A stretch of 64,000 nt of DNA from Virgibacillus halotolerans (GTDB lineage: Bacteria; Bacillota; Bacilli; Bacillales; Amphibacillaceae), in contig NZ_JAFBEA010000003.1 of NCBI RefSeq assembly GCF_016908515.1, positions 62,001-126,000 of the forward strand, in the 5' to 3' direction. Made by a program: the position numbers and the translations under genes. The notes under the pieces are model-generated. The model saw only the letters and a list, made by a program, of their open reading frames with translations, made no database searches and had not been told where the DNA came from. Every line of letters starts with the position of its first letter. The first letter of the stretch is position 1. Shown here in pieces: positions 17,657 through 25,796 of the stretch.

Positions 17657-18184
17657 ATGGCTAGATCAAAAAGTGGAACTCGTAAAGAAGATATTCTAGA
17701 GGCAGGTTTAGAAGTATTTGCGGAAAGGGGTTATTATAATACAACAACCGCACTTATTGCTGAAAAAGCAGGCATATCTCAGCCTTATGTTTTTAGATTC
17801 TTTAAAACTAAAGAGGAATTGTTTGTAGCAGCTTTAGATCGGGCATTTGAAAGGATTCTTCAAACTTTTAAACAAGTGGAGTCTAGCCCTGATCAACTAG
17901 TTACCAAAATGATTGAGGCATATGAGGAGTTGTCTGTATCCAACCCTAATGAAATTGCGTTGCAAGTTATTGGACTTTCTGTGCCAGAAGTATCAATAAA
18001 AAATTCTACGAGGAAGGGCTTTTCAAACCTTAGAAGTTATACATTGGAAAGGTTTCGATCTGCAGGAATTACAAATGCAGATAGAGAGGTCACGACCTTC
18101 TTGGCTAGAGGAATACTCTGCAATATCTCCTTTTTTATAGATTTACCTGAGCTTATTGACGGCAAAAAAACCATGACCGATTAG
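17657..18184 (+). CDS. TetR-family regulator
   Basis: A 175-residue TetR protein with RBS AAGGAGATGG before ATG 17657. The HTH is TTTALIAEKAGISQPYVFRF (about residues 29-48), the canonical TetR motif with FFKTKEELF after it. The stop codon is embedded in its terminator hairpin. The operator pair in front of this gene and of the following epimerase gene indicates that it represses both. It is a little short for the family (about 190), but no truncation is evident. Confidence 0.9.
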   Translation: MARSKSGTRKEDILEAGLEVFAERGYYNTTTALIAEKAGISQPYVFRFFKTKEELFVAALDRAFERILQTFKQVESSPDQLVTKMIEAYEELSVSNPNEIALQVIGLSVPEVSIKNSTRKGFSNLRSYTLERFRSAGITNADREVTTFLARGILCNISFFIDLPELIDGKKTMTD

Positions 18185-18198
18185 GCTCGGGTTTTTAT
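18172..18198 (+). terminator. Terminator overlapping the TetR stop codon
   Basis: CCGA / TCGG hairpin around the TAG stop followed by GTTTTTATTT. Short stem, but correct architecture. Confidence 0.5.
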
Positions 18199-18209
18199 TT
18201 CAACATTAG

Positions 18210-18227
18210 TTATTGATTGATCACTAA
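18210..18227 (+). promoter_or_regulatory. TetR operator, site 2, before the epimerase gene
   Basis: TTATTGATTGATCACTAA, an 8+2+8 palindrome with 7 of 8 paired positions. It repeats site 1 in inverted orientation, 24 bp before the next start codon. Confidence 0.65.
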
Positions 18228-18250
18228 ATAATTAAAGGAGGAATTATTTA

Positions 18251-19204
18251 ATGGATACAGCGATTGTATTAGGAGCAACCGGTGGGACTGGGCAGGTCAT
18301 TGTTTCGGAATTACTGACAAGAGATGTAAAGGTCATTGCTTTTGGGCGTTCTGAAAATAAATTGAAATCATTAATGGAGGAACACGATTTTAATCAACGG
18401 CTATCATATAAGCTAGGTGATATATTTGATTATCGAACCATTGTAGAAGCGGCGAAAAATACGGAAGTGATATTTCAATGTGCCAATGTGAAATATCAAG
18501 AGATGGAGGAACAACTGCATTTGCTTGGAAAAAGTGTGATGAAAGCAGCAAATGTTTTAGGTAAGAAGATTGTTATTGTAGATGGAATATATGTTTACGG
18601 ACATCAAGTTGCAAAAGGCGATGAAAGTCATCCAAAAAAACCACATACGAAGAAGGGTAAAATAAGGGTGGAATTTGAGCATTTAATATTTAGTAGCAAA
18701 TGGGAGAATGCAAAAGCATTAATTGTTAGACTGCCGGATTATTATGGTGTAACTTCACAGAATTCCTACCTACAGCCTACGATGGATGGAATGATTTCTC
18801 ATAAAACGCCTATTTTTATTGGAAATTTGAAAACCCCCCGGGAATATGTCTATCTACCAGACGCAGCTAAGATGATTGTGAATATAGCGGAAAAAGACGA
18901 TGCATATGGAGAAAACTGGAATATACCCGGAGCGGGATTGATTTCAGGTAAAGAAATCGTTCAGATCGCCCGTGAGGTAACTGGAAATCAAAAGTGGGTC
19001 ATTCCTTTAAATAAAAGTGCTATACGTTTCATTGGGTTGTTTGATCCGTTTATGAGAGAAGTTGTTGAGATCATGTACCTAACTAAAGAAGGATTTGTTC
19101 TGAATAGCGAAAAATATGAAAGGCGTATCGGAGCCATTTCAACAACTCCCTTTAGAGCTGGCCTAGAAGAAACATTGCGACTTTTAATGCGTAAAGGGAA
19201 TTAG
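18251..19204 (+). CDS. NAD(P)-dependent epimerase/dehydratase (extended SDR)
   Basis: A 317-residue Rossmann protein beginning MDTAIVLGATGGTGQVIVSE, an atypical or extended SDR nucleotide-binding motif. YVYGHQV supplies a YxxxK-like neighbourhood but without a clear Lys at +4. TPREYVYLPDAAKMIVNIAE and NIPGAGLISGKEIVQIAREV are typical of the NAD-dependent epimerase/dehydratase family. RBS AAAGGAGG. Shared operators tie it to the TetR repressor upstream, so it is probably an inducible detoxification or sugar-modifying enzyme. Confidence 0.85.
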   Translation: MDTAIVLGATGGTGQVIVSELLTRDVKVIAFGRSENKLKSLMEEHDFNQRLSYKLGDIFDYRTIVEAAKNTEVIFQCANVKYQEMEEQLHLLGKSVMKAANVLGKKIVIVDGIYVYGHQVAKGDESHPKKPHTKKGKIRVEFEHLIFSSKWENAKALIVRLPDYYGVTSQNSYLQPTMDGMISHKTPIFIGNLKTPREYVYLPDAAKMIVNIAEKDDAYGENWNIPGAGLISGKEIVQIAREVTGNQKWVIPLNKSAIRFIGLFDPFMREVVEIMYLTKEGFVLNSEKYERRIGAISTTPFRAGLEETLRLLMRKGN

Positions 19205-19354
19205 GCTTTGCTTGTTGCATCAAAATAATTTTCATTCGTCGACCACCACTTCATGAATTAAACCCAACCGTTTTTCGAAAAGCAAGCCTTTAATGAAGAA
19301 TGCCTTAGTTGCACTTAGGCAGTAGGAAATTTTTATATTTTCCTATTTGCAAAT

Positions 19355-19403
19355 AAAGGTTGATCAAAACGGGAAAACCGAATCCGATTTTGATCAAACC
19401 TTT
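19355..19403. terminator. Bidirectional hairpin between convergent genes
   Basis: AAAGGT-TGATCAAAA (19355-19369) pairs with TTTTGATCA-AACCTTT (about 19388-19403) and is followed by TTTT. It lies between the epimerase gene (+) and the RraA-like gene (-). Confidence 0.6.
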
Positions 19404-19425
19404 TCACAGATATATAGAAATTTAA

Positions 19426-19462
19426 AGAAGATGATCCCTGTTCAATACAGAAATCATCTTCT
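19426..19462. terminator. Second convergent hairpin
   Basis: Perfect 10-bp arms AGAAGATGAT (19426-19435) / ATCATCTTCT (19453-19462). Likely the terminator-side structure of the minus-strand RraA-like gene. Confidence 0.5.
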
Positions 19463-19494
19463 AAATTTAGGCATAGGTATTTTTAAAAGGTCCT

Positions 19495-20130
19495 TTACAA
19501 GGGGCGGCGGACTTTATTTTTCGACAGGACTTCCTCTAAATATTCATTTACCATATCAATATCAGTTCCCACTTTAATTTCTCGGTCTTCATCTTTCTTT
19601 AAACGTGTTTTGGCTTTTTCGAGTATAAGCGCTGCATTACTTTTAGGTACTACGACTACTCCATCCGCATCTCCAACTATAATATCCCCTGATGATACGT
19701 AAACCCCACCACATTTTATTGGAACATTTAATTGTCCTATTTTATTTTTTCTACCGGCCGCAGTTGTGGTTCCTTTACAGAAAACTGGATAATTTAGCTC
19801 CTTAGTACCTCTTATATCACGAACTACTCCATCGGCAATAATACCATTTAAGCCTTTTGTTTTTGCGAGACCAACAATAAAGTCACCCGCAAATGCATGA
19901 TTAGTCCATCCTTTACCATCAATGACTAGAACATCACCTGGATTGGCTTTGTAGATTGCTTCAAGTACAGATATATTTTCACCAGCCTCAATATTGACAG
20001 TGAAGGCTGGTCCAGATACATGCCAATCTTCAATTAAAGGCTTAATGGTTCCATCCATATAATTAGTACTGTCCAAAGCATCCGTTATGCAAGTAGTAGG
20101 AATGTTATCAAACGCATGATCATTGGTCAC
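19495..20130 (-). CDS. RraA-like protein (HMG aldolase / demethylmenaquinone methyltransferase-like fold)
   Basis: About 211 residues from GTG 20130, which sits 6 bases after GGAGAG; the TTG at 20148 would place this RBS inside the gene. The sequence has the RraA signatures IPTTCITDALDS, PGDVLVIDGKG, FAGDFIVGLAK and GIIADGVVRDIRG, the last carrying the Arg-Asp pair that binds metal/substrate in class II 4-hydroxy-4-methyl-2-oxoglutarate aldolases. True RNase E inhibition is irrelevant in Firmicutes; an aldolase or decarboxylase role on a C4-C6 keto acid is more likely. No pathway partner is adjacent. Confidence 0.85.
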   Translation of the reverse strand: MTNDHAFDNIPTTCITDALDSTNYMDGTIKPLIEDWHVSGPAFTVNIEAGENISVLEAIYKANPGDVLVIDGKGWTNHAFAGDFIVGLAKTKGLNGIIADGVVRDIRGTKELNYPVFCKGTTTAAGRKNKIGQLNVPIKCGGVYVSSGDIIVGDADGVVVVPKSNAALILEKAKTRLKKDEDREIKVGTDIDMVNEYLEEVLSKNKVRRPL

Positions 20131-20512
20131 TTTAATCTCTCCATTCAAGTTTATTTATCGTAGTTTGGCGGGCGATATATAGAGAGCCGAAAATATTAAG
20201 TGGGGTAACCCTTCGCACAACCACTGCTAGCAGGGCACAAAGATTAATTCGGGCATTCCGTCATTCATACGAGAAAGCATTACTTAATTAATTCTACAAA
20301 ACCAGTTTAATTCCTTTATTATTTAAAATGATTTATTGGCAAATCGCGCATCTAACTTTAAAACCCAATAACTTTCAGATTTGACGGTAGTTGGTTTTCT
20401 CTCTTAAATAAATAATTCATCCTAGGTTTGAGCGAATTCCTGTGGCATTTGTACATAACCTAAATGGTAACCAACAATTAAATGAATTGGTAGGCTAGCT
20501 CCTAGATGGTGT
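20131..20512. other. Intergenic region, no gene seen
   Basis: About 380 bp between the RraA-like gene and the yibE/F pair. It should contain the minus-strand RraA-like promoter. No ORF with an RBS or recognisable RNA was found. Confidence 0.35.
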
Positions 20513-21286
20513 TTATTTGATCGCATCCTTTTCTCTTGCTTTCACTAAATAATATGCATTAATCCAAGCGGTGATCGGAATAATCAAAGCGACACCAATT
20601 CCGGCACATAGTATCGTGATCACTTCGGCACTAAACACTTTGGAATTGACGATTTCTCCAAAAGAATACGATAAATCTTTAAACCAGATAAGCAATCCCA
20701 GGTAGCTCCCGAAGAAGGCGAAAAATAGCGTATTCGTATCTGTTCCTAAGACATCTCTTCCGATACTTAATCCGAAGCGGAATAAATCTTTCTTACTGAT
20801 GGATGGGTGATGATGAAATACTTCGCGCATAGGAGAGGCAATCGAGATGGCAATGTCTGTAATCGAACCGATTGTACTCATAATAATCACCGCAGCTCCG
20901 ATTTTAACAAAATCGACGCCGATATTAAGAGAAAATACACTGAGTTCCTCGATTTCTTCTTCTCCAAATCCCTGAATCATCGCTTTTTTGGTTACGATGA
21001 CGATGAAAAAGAGCAAAATAGCAATCGTTATCATCGAAGAAAGGAAGGCTGTTTTGGTTTTACTGTTCACGCCATTAATGTAAAACAAATTAATGGAGCT
21101 AATTGCTGTACAGGCGATCAGGGTTAAGATCACCGGATTGATAGTAGGAATTGTCATCACAATAATGATAATGAGAAACACACCAAAGTTCATGAATAAA
21201 GTAAAAAAAGATCGTGCACCTTTTTTTCCACCAATCAGTACCATCAACAGGAATAGAATACCTGCTAGTAACACTTGTACAGTCAT
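20513..21286 (-). CDS. YibE/F-family membrane protein (second gene)
   Basis: A 257-residue polytopic protein with about seven hydrophobic segments. It includes the family-specific stretch STIGSITDIAISIASPMREV and a helix-breaking HHHPSISKKDLFRFGLSIGRD. Its start overlaps the end of the preceding YibE/F gene by 4 bases (21283-21286), typical of a translationally coupled pair. The YibE/F family has no established function; membership is clear from the paired arrangement and the DIMGT/DVLGT-type segment shared by both proteins. Confidence 0.85.
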   Translation of the reverse strand: MTVQVLLAGILFLLMVLIGGKKGARSFFTLFMNFGVFLIIIIVMTIPTINPVILTLIACTAISSINLFYINGVNSKTKTAFLSSMITIAILLFFIVIVTKKAMIQGFGEEEIEELSVFSLNIGVDFVKIGAAVIIMSTIGSITDIAISIASPMREVFHHHPSISKKDLFRFGLSIGRDVLGTDTNTLFFAFFGSYLGLLIWFKDLSYSFGEIVNSKVFSAEVITILCAGIGVALIIPITAWINAYYLVKAREKDAIK

Positions 21287-22425
21287 GATTTTGCCTTCTT
21301 TCTAGTAGCAAAAAATATAGAAGTATATAGGCTGATCGGGATGGCTAACACGATTCCGATCCCACCAGCCAAGGCCCGAGCCAATTCCAGTGAAAGGTTC
21401 ATGGTAAAGGAGAAGACCAGTGGCGACCCATTGTTTAAATATAAAATCAGTACCGGAATCGATCCGCTGATATATACGAAAAACAAAATATTTGTCATCG
21501 TTCCCATAATATCTTTGCCAATCTCCATTCCGGATGTTCGAAGTGCCTTTTTTGATATGTTATTATCTTTTTCATATAGTCCGAATATAGAAGAAGACAT
21601 GGTAATTGCTATATCCATGACCCCTCCTAAAGACCCGAGAAATAAACCAGCCATAAATACTACTTTATAGGGGCGGGTTAGAAATTGCATTTCTTCATAT
21701 CGTAGACCATTTTCAGAAGTGGCCTGTATCACATAATAAGCTATGAGTAGCGAAATAAAAGTCCCTATAAGTGTAGCTGCAATTGCGGCAAGTGTTTTTT
21801 TATTCAAGCCGTTAACGAGTAATAAAGAAATGACAGTAAATAAAATAGCAGCTATACTACATATCCATAACAAACGGGTACTTTCATAATTTACATAAAT
21901 ATCCAATGCGTAAGATAATATGGCAGCATTGACTGCCAAACTTATAATAGAAAACAGCCCTTGTCTTTTACCGACAATAAGTAAGGTAAAGATAAAAACC
22001 CATCCCACGAACATAATGTATTTATCACGTTTTACATCTTTTATGGTTCCAGTTAAATCTGTATTTTCTTCTATATTTTTCTTATCAATCGAAACAAATA
22101 ATTCATTTCCAGCATGGTATTCCTGATCATATGCTCCTGAAGATGAATATTCATTGGTTAAATGGATTTGCTTACCCTTTTCTTTTCCGTTTTTTAATTC
22201 AGCTACGATGCGTTGCGTGAATAGACGGTCCTTATTATGATGGACGTCGGTCACATTCGTTGTATCTTCCAAATGGGTTTTGACGACCTTAGCGATTGGG
22301 CGTTCATAGAATGAATAATTGTGATTTACAAAAATAATAGAGGCGACAAAACAAAGACCTATTATGGTGTACAAAATAATTTGTTTGTAAGTCATTTTTT
22401 TCAATTTGTTTATGATAATATTCAA
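21283..22425 (-). CDS. YibE/F-family membrane protein (first gene)
   Basis: A 380-residue protein starting at TTG 22425, with GGAGGT (22436-22431) correctly spaced. An N-terminal anchor (residues 12-32) precedes an extracytoplasmic domain of about 100 residues, then seven or so membrane segments. LGGVMDIAITMSSSIFGLYE and ALRTSGMEIGKDIMGTMTNI parallel segments in the downstream gene, showing that the two are distant paralogues. Likely a two-subunit membrane complex of unknown transport role. Confidence 0.85.
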   Translation of the reverse strand: MNIIINKLKKMTYKQIILYTIIGLCFVASIIFVNHNYSFYERPIAKVVKTHLEDTTNVTDVHHNKDRLFTQRIVAELKNGKEKGKQIHLTNEYSSSGAYDQEYHAGNELFVSIDKKNIEENTDLTGTIKDVKRDKYIMFVGWVFIFTLLIVGKRQGLFSIISLAVNAAILSYALDIYVNYESTRLLWICSIAAILFTVISLLLVNGLNKKTLAAIAATLIGTFISLLIAYYVIQATSENGLRYEEMQFLTRPYKVVFMAGLFLGSLGGVMDIAITMSSSIFGLYEKDNNISKKALRTSGMEIGKDIMGTMTNILFFVYISGSIPVLILYLNNGSPLVFSFTMNLSLELARALAGGIGIVLAIPISLYTSIFFATRKKAKS

Positions 22426-22562
22426 GAGATACCTCCAACTATCGGGATGGAATCCAGTGTATATTCAGCAAAGGAGCCTCATCTAACGACGGTGTGCTGT
22501 GAACGATGGACTTAGAATAACAATAATAGTTACTACGGTCAATAAAACCTCTCTAATACATC

Positions 22563-22596
22563 AAAGGAAGCAGGAGAACCTTCTCCTGCTTCCTTT
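22563..22596. terminator. Perfect 16-bp terminator after the EIIC gene
   Basis: AAAGGAAGCAGGAGAA (22563-22578), 2-base loop, and its complement (22581-22596). It overlaps the stop codon of the minus-strand EIIC gene and separates it from the YibE/F pair. Confidence 0.85.
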
Positions 22597-23629
22597 ATGA
22601 TGCCACTTCTTCTTTTACCCCGTTTAATTGATCTACCTTCCGTATCTTGAAATTCTTGAAAATAATGGATCCAATATAGCCTGAGATAGCACCAACCAAT
22701 GCGCAAAGTGTTGCAATAATGGTTACCTTAATGGGATCATTAAATCCGTACATAACAGCCAAACCAGCAATGGGTGTGGCTGTTCCTGGTGCATTGTTAA
22801 TTAATCCAGACAGGGAAATAATGATTCCGGCAGTAGCTCCTCCAATGAAGTTAGTTATATATACCGGGATAGGATTTGCTGAAATAATATCGGCTTGTGT
22901 TAATGGTTCAATCGCTACGGATATCGTTGTCCTGATATCACCAAATTTCATGCGGTGGAACAAAACAAAATTTAGAAATGATGATCCAAATACTGCCAAC
23001 GCTCCGATGGCCATCGGTAGACCAGTCAATCCCAGCATTGCAGTTAATGCCATTGAACTTAAGGGAGCAGTTGCTACAACCGTTATAACCCCACCAAGCA
23101 CAATTCCCATATAAATTGGGTTAGCATTGGCCGTTTCTGTAATAATTCCACCAATATGAAGTAATGTGGCATCAACAATAGGATCAGCGTACACGGCAAG
23201 TAATCGAACAAGCGGTGTTGCTATAAGAATGATAACGATCAGATCCAGACCTGCGGGAATTTTTTTCTCCATTATATTTACGATAAACGATACCAAATAA
23301 GCTGCGATAAATCCTGGCAATAGTCCTAGGCCAGCGCAGGATACCCCTAGCATTAATGCATAAACGGGGGAGACGCCCATTGCAAGGGCAACGAGTGCTG
23401 CCGCTGCTACTCCTCCCATGCTTCCGGCAGCATCACCTACTTGACCAAGTAGTTCAATATGTAATATGTCTCCTCCAACATATTTTTGAAATGCCTCAAC
23501 TAGAAAAGAAGCAACTGCAGCACTTGCTAGCGCCCCCATTGCTTTCATTCCATTCGGAGCTTTATAGCTAAATAATGAAAAAAATGCTAAAACGATTAGT
23601 AGTAATGCAGTTCCTTTTATAATTTCCAT
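22595..23629 (-). CDS. Orphan PTS EIIC-like membrane protein (PTS_EIIC_2 type)
   Basis: A 344-residue, strongly hydrophobic protein. LPGFIAAYLVSFIVNIMEKK, PLSSMALTAMLGLTGLPMAI and NNAPGTATPIAGLAVMYGFN fit the stand-alone EIIC proteins that carry no fused EIIA/EIIB. ATG 23629 follows GAGGAG. No EIIA, EIIB, HPr or sugar enzyme gene is nearby, so PTS-linked sugar transport is uncertain; it may be a moonlighting or sensor permease. Sugar specificity cannot be read. Confidence 0.75.
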   Translation of the reverse strand: MEIIKGTALLLIVLAFFSLFSYKAPNGMKAMGALASAAVASFLVEAFQKYVGGDILHIELLGQVGDAAGSMGGVAAAALVALAMGVSPVYALMLGVSCAGLGLLPGFIAAYLVSFIVNIMEKKIPAGLDLIVIILIATPLVRLLAVYADPIVDATLLHIGGIITETANANPIYMGIVLGGVITVVATAPLSSMALTAMLGLTGLPMAIGALAVFGSSFLNFVLFHRMKFGDIRTTISVAIEPLTQADIISANPIPVYITNFIGGATAGIIISLSGLINNAPGTATPIAGLAVMYGFNDPIKVTIIATLCALVGAISGYIGSIIFKNFKIRKVDQLNGVKEEVAS

Positions 23630-23886
23630 GATGTTTTTCTCCTCTTGGTGTAATCGGTTTCAAGTGCGGGCAAAAAAATATTTTTTTATGTCTCTTACGC
23701 TATCTCAGGATATCAAAACACAAAACGATTTACAACACGATTTATAATGACATAATATTTCTGAAATAGTTTGGAATAAAGTCTCATGTTCAAACATGAA
23801 ATTATAATGGATAAAAAAACGTTTTTAATCATAATATTAAACGAATGGACGTGCTTCCAAAAGGGTGATTAAGGGAGGATTTATCA

Positions 23887-24693
23887 GTGAATTTAATTGA
23901 AAATACCAAGCAAATTCTTATTCGCTTTTTTGCAGAGCGGTTTTATGACCAATCGGCACAAATGGCTTATTACCTTATGTTATCATTTTTTCCTTTTTTA
24001 ATTTTCCTTTTTTCCCTGATGGGGTTTCTGCAGCTAAATCCAAATAACATTCTTGAAATGATCGAGCCATTTGCACCTCAAGAGACATATATCATAGTCC
24101 GAAACACGTTGGATAACATATTGGATAAAGGACGGGGGGAGCTCTTGTCCTTTAGTCTTGTAGCGGCATTTTGGCTGGCATCGATGGCTATCCAATCCCT
24201 GGTTCGGTCGTTAAATAAAGCTTATAAAATCAGGCGGAAACAGTCGTTCTTTTTGCAGGGGATTATAAGTGATTTACTACTTACCTTGGGATTTATGATT
24301 ATCTTGTCCTTATCCTTGCTGGTTCCAATTATAGAAGATATTGTTCGTACCTTTGTTCTAACGCAAGTTAAAGTCGGTGAATTATGGTACTATTTATGGT
24401 TTTTAACGAGGTGGGGCCTCGGTACGTTGTTCTTATATCTATTCTTTACAGCCTTATATAAGGTTGTACCCAGTATTAGGATACCCTGGAGAGGGGTTTT
24501 ACCAGGGGCATTGTTTGCAACGATTGGCTGGCAAGTTGTATCAATTGGCTTTTCAAAGTATGTCGGTGTTACTAACTACTCTGAATTCTATGGACAACTA
24601 GGCAGTATCATTGTATTAATGGTTTGGTTTTATCTTACGGCTGTTGTCTTATTAATAGGAGGTTTAATTAATGCCTTGGTTTATAAAAAATAA
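23887..24693 (+). CDS. YihY/BrkB-family inner membrane protein
   Basis: A 268-residue protein with six hydrophobic segments. Hallmarks are QMAYYLMLSFFPFLIFLFSL near the N-terminus, AIQSLVRSLNKAYK, and the C-terminal SIIVLMVWFYLTAVVLLIGG. It starts at GTG 23887 after GGGAGG. The family was once called RNase BN; that activity is not supported and the role in membranes is unknown. Single gene. Confidence 0.9.
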   Translation: MNLIENTKQILIRFFAERFYDQSAQMAYYLMLSFFPFLIFLFSLMGFLQLNPNNILEMIEPFAPQETYIIVRNTLDNILDKGRGELLSFSLVAAFWLASMAIQSLVRSLNKAYKIRRKQSFFLQGIISDLLLTLGFMIILSLSLLVPIIEDIVRTFVLTQVKVGELWYYLWFLTRWGLGTLFLYLFFTALYKVVPSIRIPWRGVLPGALFATIGWQVVSIGFSKYVGVTNYSEFYGQLGSIIVLMVWFYLTAVVLLIGGLINALVYKK

Positions 24694-24717
24694 ATAAGGT
24701 GATAAAAAGTATCACAA

Positions 24718-24738
24718 AATCAGTCAGACTGCTTTTTT
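24718..24738. terminator. Short terminator between convergent yihY and terC genes
   Basis: CAGT-CAG-ACTG hairpin followed by CTTTTTT. The stem is short, so confidence is limited. Confidence 0.4.
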
Positions 24739-24745
24739 ACTAAAT

Positions 24746-25507
24746 TTAATCTTTTTTCTGAGCGGCTTTCTTTCCTGATAGAAACCACCCAATTACAGCG
24801 ATACCAATAAGTACACCCCAGAAAGTAATTGTCCAACCAATGCTATGTGGAAATGATTCAGGTAATATATTCACTTTTTTATGAGAAAGTGTAATCACAG
24901 CAAGTTTTACGCCAATCCATGCAACGATTAGGAAAGCAACGGTTTCTAAACCAGGGCGTTTATCCAGCAGTTGAACAAACCAGTTTGCTGCGAATTTAAT
25001 TAAAATCAATCCTGCGATCGTACCGGCAACAATAATTGCAAACTTTCCACCATCTAATCCCCCAAAGTTAGGAAGCGTTGTTTCTGGTAATGTGACTGCA
25101 AGTGCAACAGCTGCAAGAACTGAGTCAATTGCGAAGGCGATGTCAGCCACACCAATTTTTGCTACTGTAGGCCAAAATCCAGGTCCTTCTTTAACTGCAT
25201 TATCATCGTAATCTTTTTTCGAACGAAAGAATGTACGATAAACATGTTTACTACCTATGTAAATGAGATAGGCCGCACCGATAGCCTGAACCTGCCAAAC
25301 ATTTGCCATATATGATATGAGGAAGATAGAAATAAAACGGAAAACAAATGCTCCCAAAATACCATAATTAATGGCACGCTTTTTTTCATCTTCAGGCAAG
25401 TGCTTAGCTATAACTGCGATTACGAGTGCGTTATCAGCGGACAGTATTCCTTCTAGACCGATTAATATTAACAATGTCCATGCATACTCTATCCAAATAG
25501 ACTCCAT
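24746..25507 (-). CDS. TerC-family membrane protein (YkoY/MeeY-like)
   Basis: A 253-residue protein with seven to nine membrane segments. The family acidic motifs are present: GLEGILSADNALV (residues 17-29) and DIAFAIDSVLAAVAL (about 122-136). B. subtilis homologues (YceF, YkoY) help Mn2+ export and metalation of exported enzymes. I looked upstream for a yybP-ykoY Mn riboswitch and did not find one. Terminates convergently with yihY. Confidence 0.88.
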   Translation of the reverse strand: MESIWIEYAWTLLILIGLEGILSADNALVIAVIAKHLPEDEKKRAINYGILGAFVFRFISIFLISYMANVWQVQAIGAAYLIYIGSKHVYRTFFRSKKDYDDNAVKEGPGFWPTVAKIGVADIAFAIDSVLAAVALAVTLPETTLPNFGGLDGGKFAIIVAGTIAGLILIKFAANWFVQLLDKRPGLETVAFLIVAWIGVKLAVITLSHKKVNILPESFPHSIGWTITFWGVLIGIAVIGWFLSGKKAAQKKD

Positions 25508-25796
25508 ATTTACTTACTACCCCTTTCAAATATAAATCCTATCGTATAGTATGGTGAAATTCGCTTAAAAAATGCAGAAGGTCTTTTCATTAAAATTTTA
25601 AGTCTTTCTGGAATTGGGACATGAAAGGATAAAAGTAAAGGATCAATTTTACAGATATTTTCAATGCCTATTCGCTTTCTTATAATAAAGATGTTATTTT
25701 TATTATAAATATTTATTATTTATAGACCTAGACTTAGGTTGTAGATGTTAGTTGAATTACAATTAAAAGAACATGAAAATAGAGGGAATGTGTAGT
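25508..25796. other. Intergenic promoter region between terC and the synthase gene
   Basis: AT-rich spacer with TTATTATAAAT-like runs around 25700-25725. Divergent promoters for both genes must lie here; no dyad operator was evident. Confidence 0.35.

Noticed and set aside
19347-19577. 76-codon plus-strand ORF ending inside the RraA-like gene
   Set aside because: It consists of two terminator-type hairpins and antisense RraA sequence.
20422-20510. Minus-strand frame just past the second YibE/F gene with a membrane-like reading
   Set aside because: No start or RBS, and the apparent similarity to a membrane protein C-terminus is not specific.
25508-25720. Possible yybP-ykoY Mn riboswitch before the TerC-family gene
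   Set aside because: Only a GGGGTAGTAAG-like string next to the start codon was found; the required paired arms and second conserved loop are absent.
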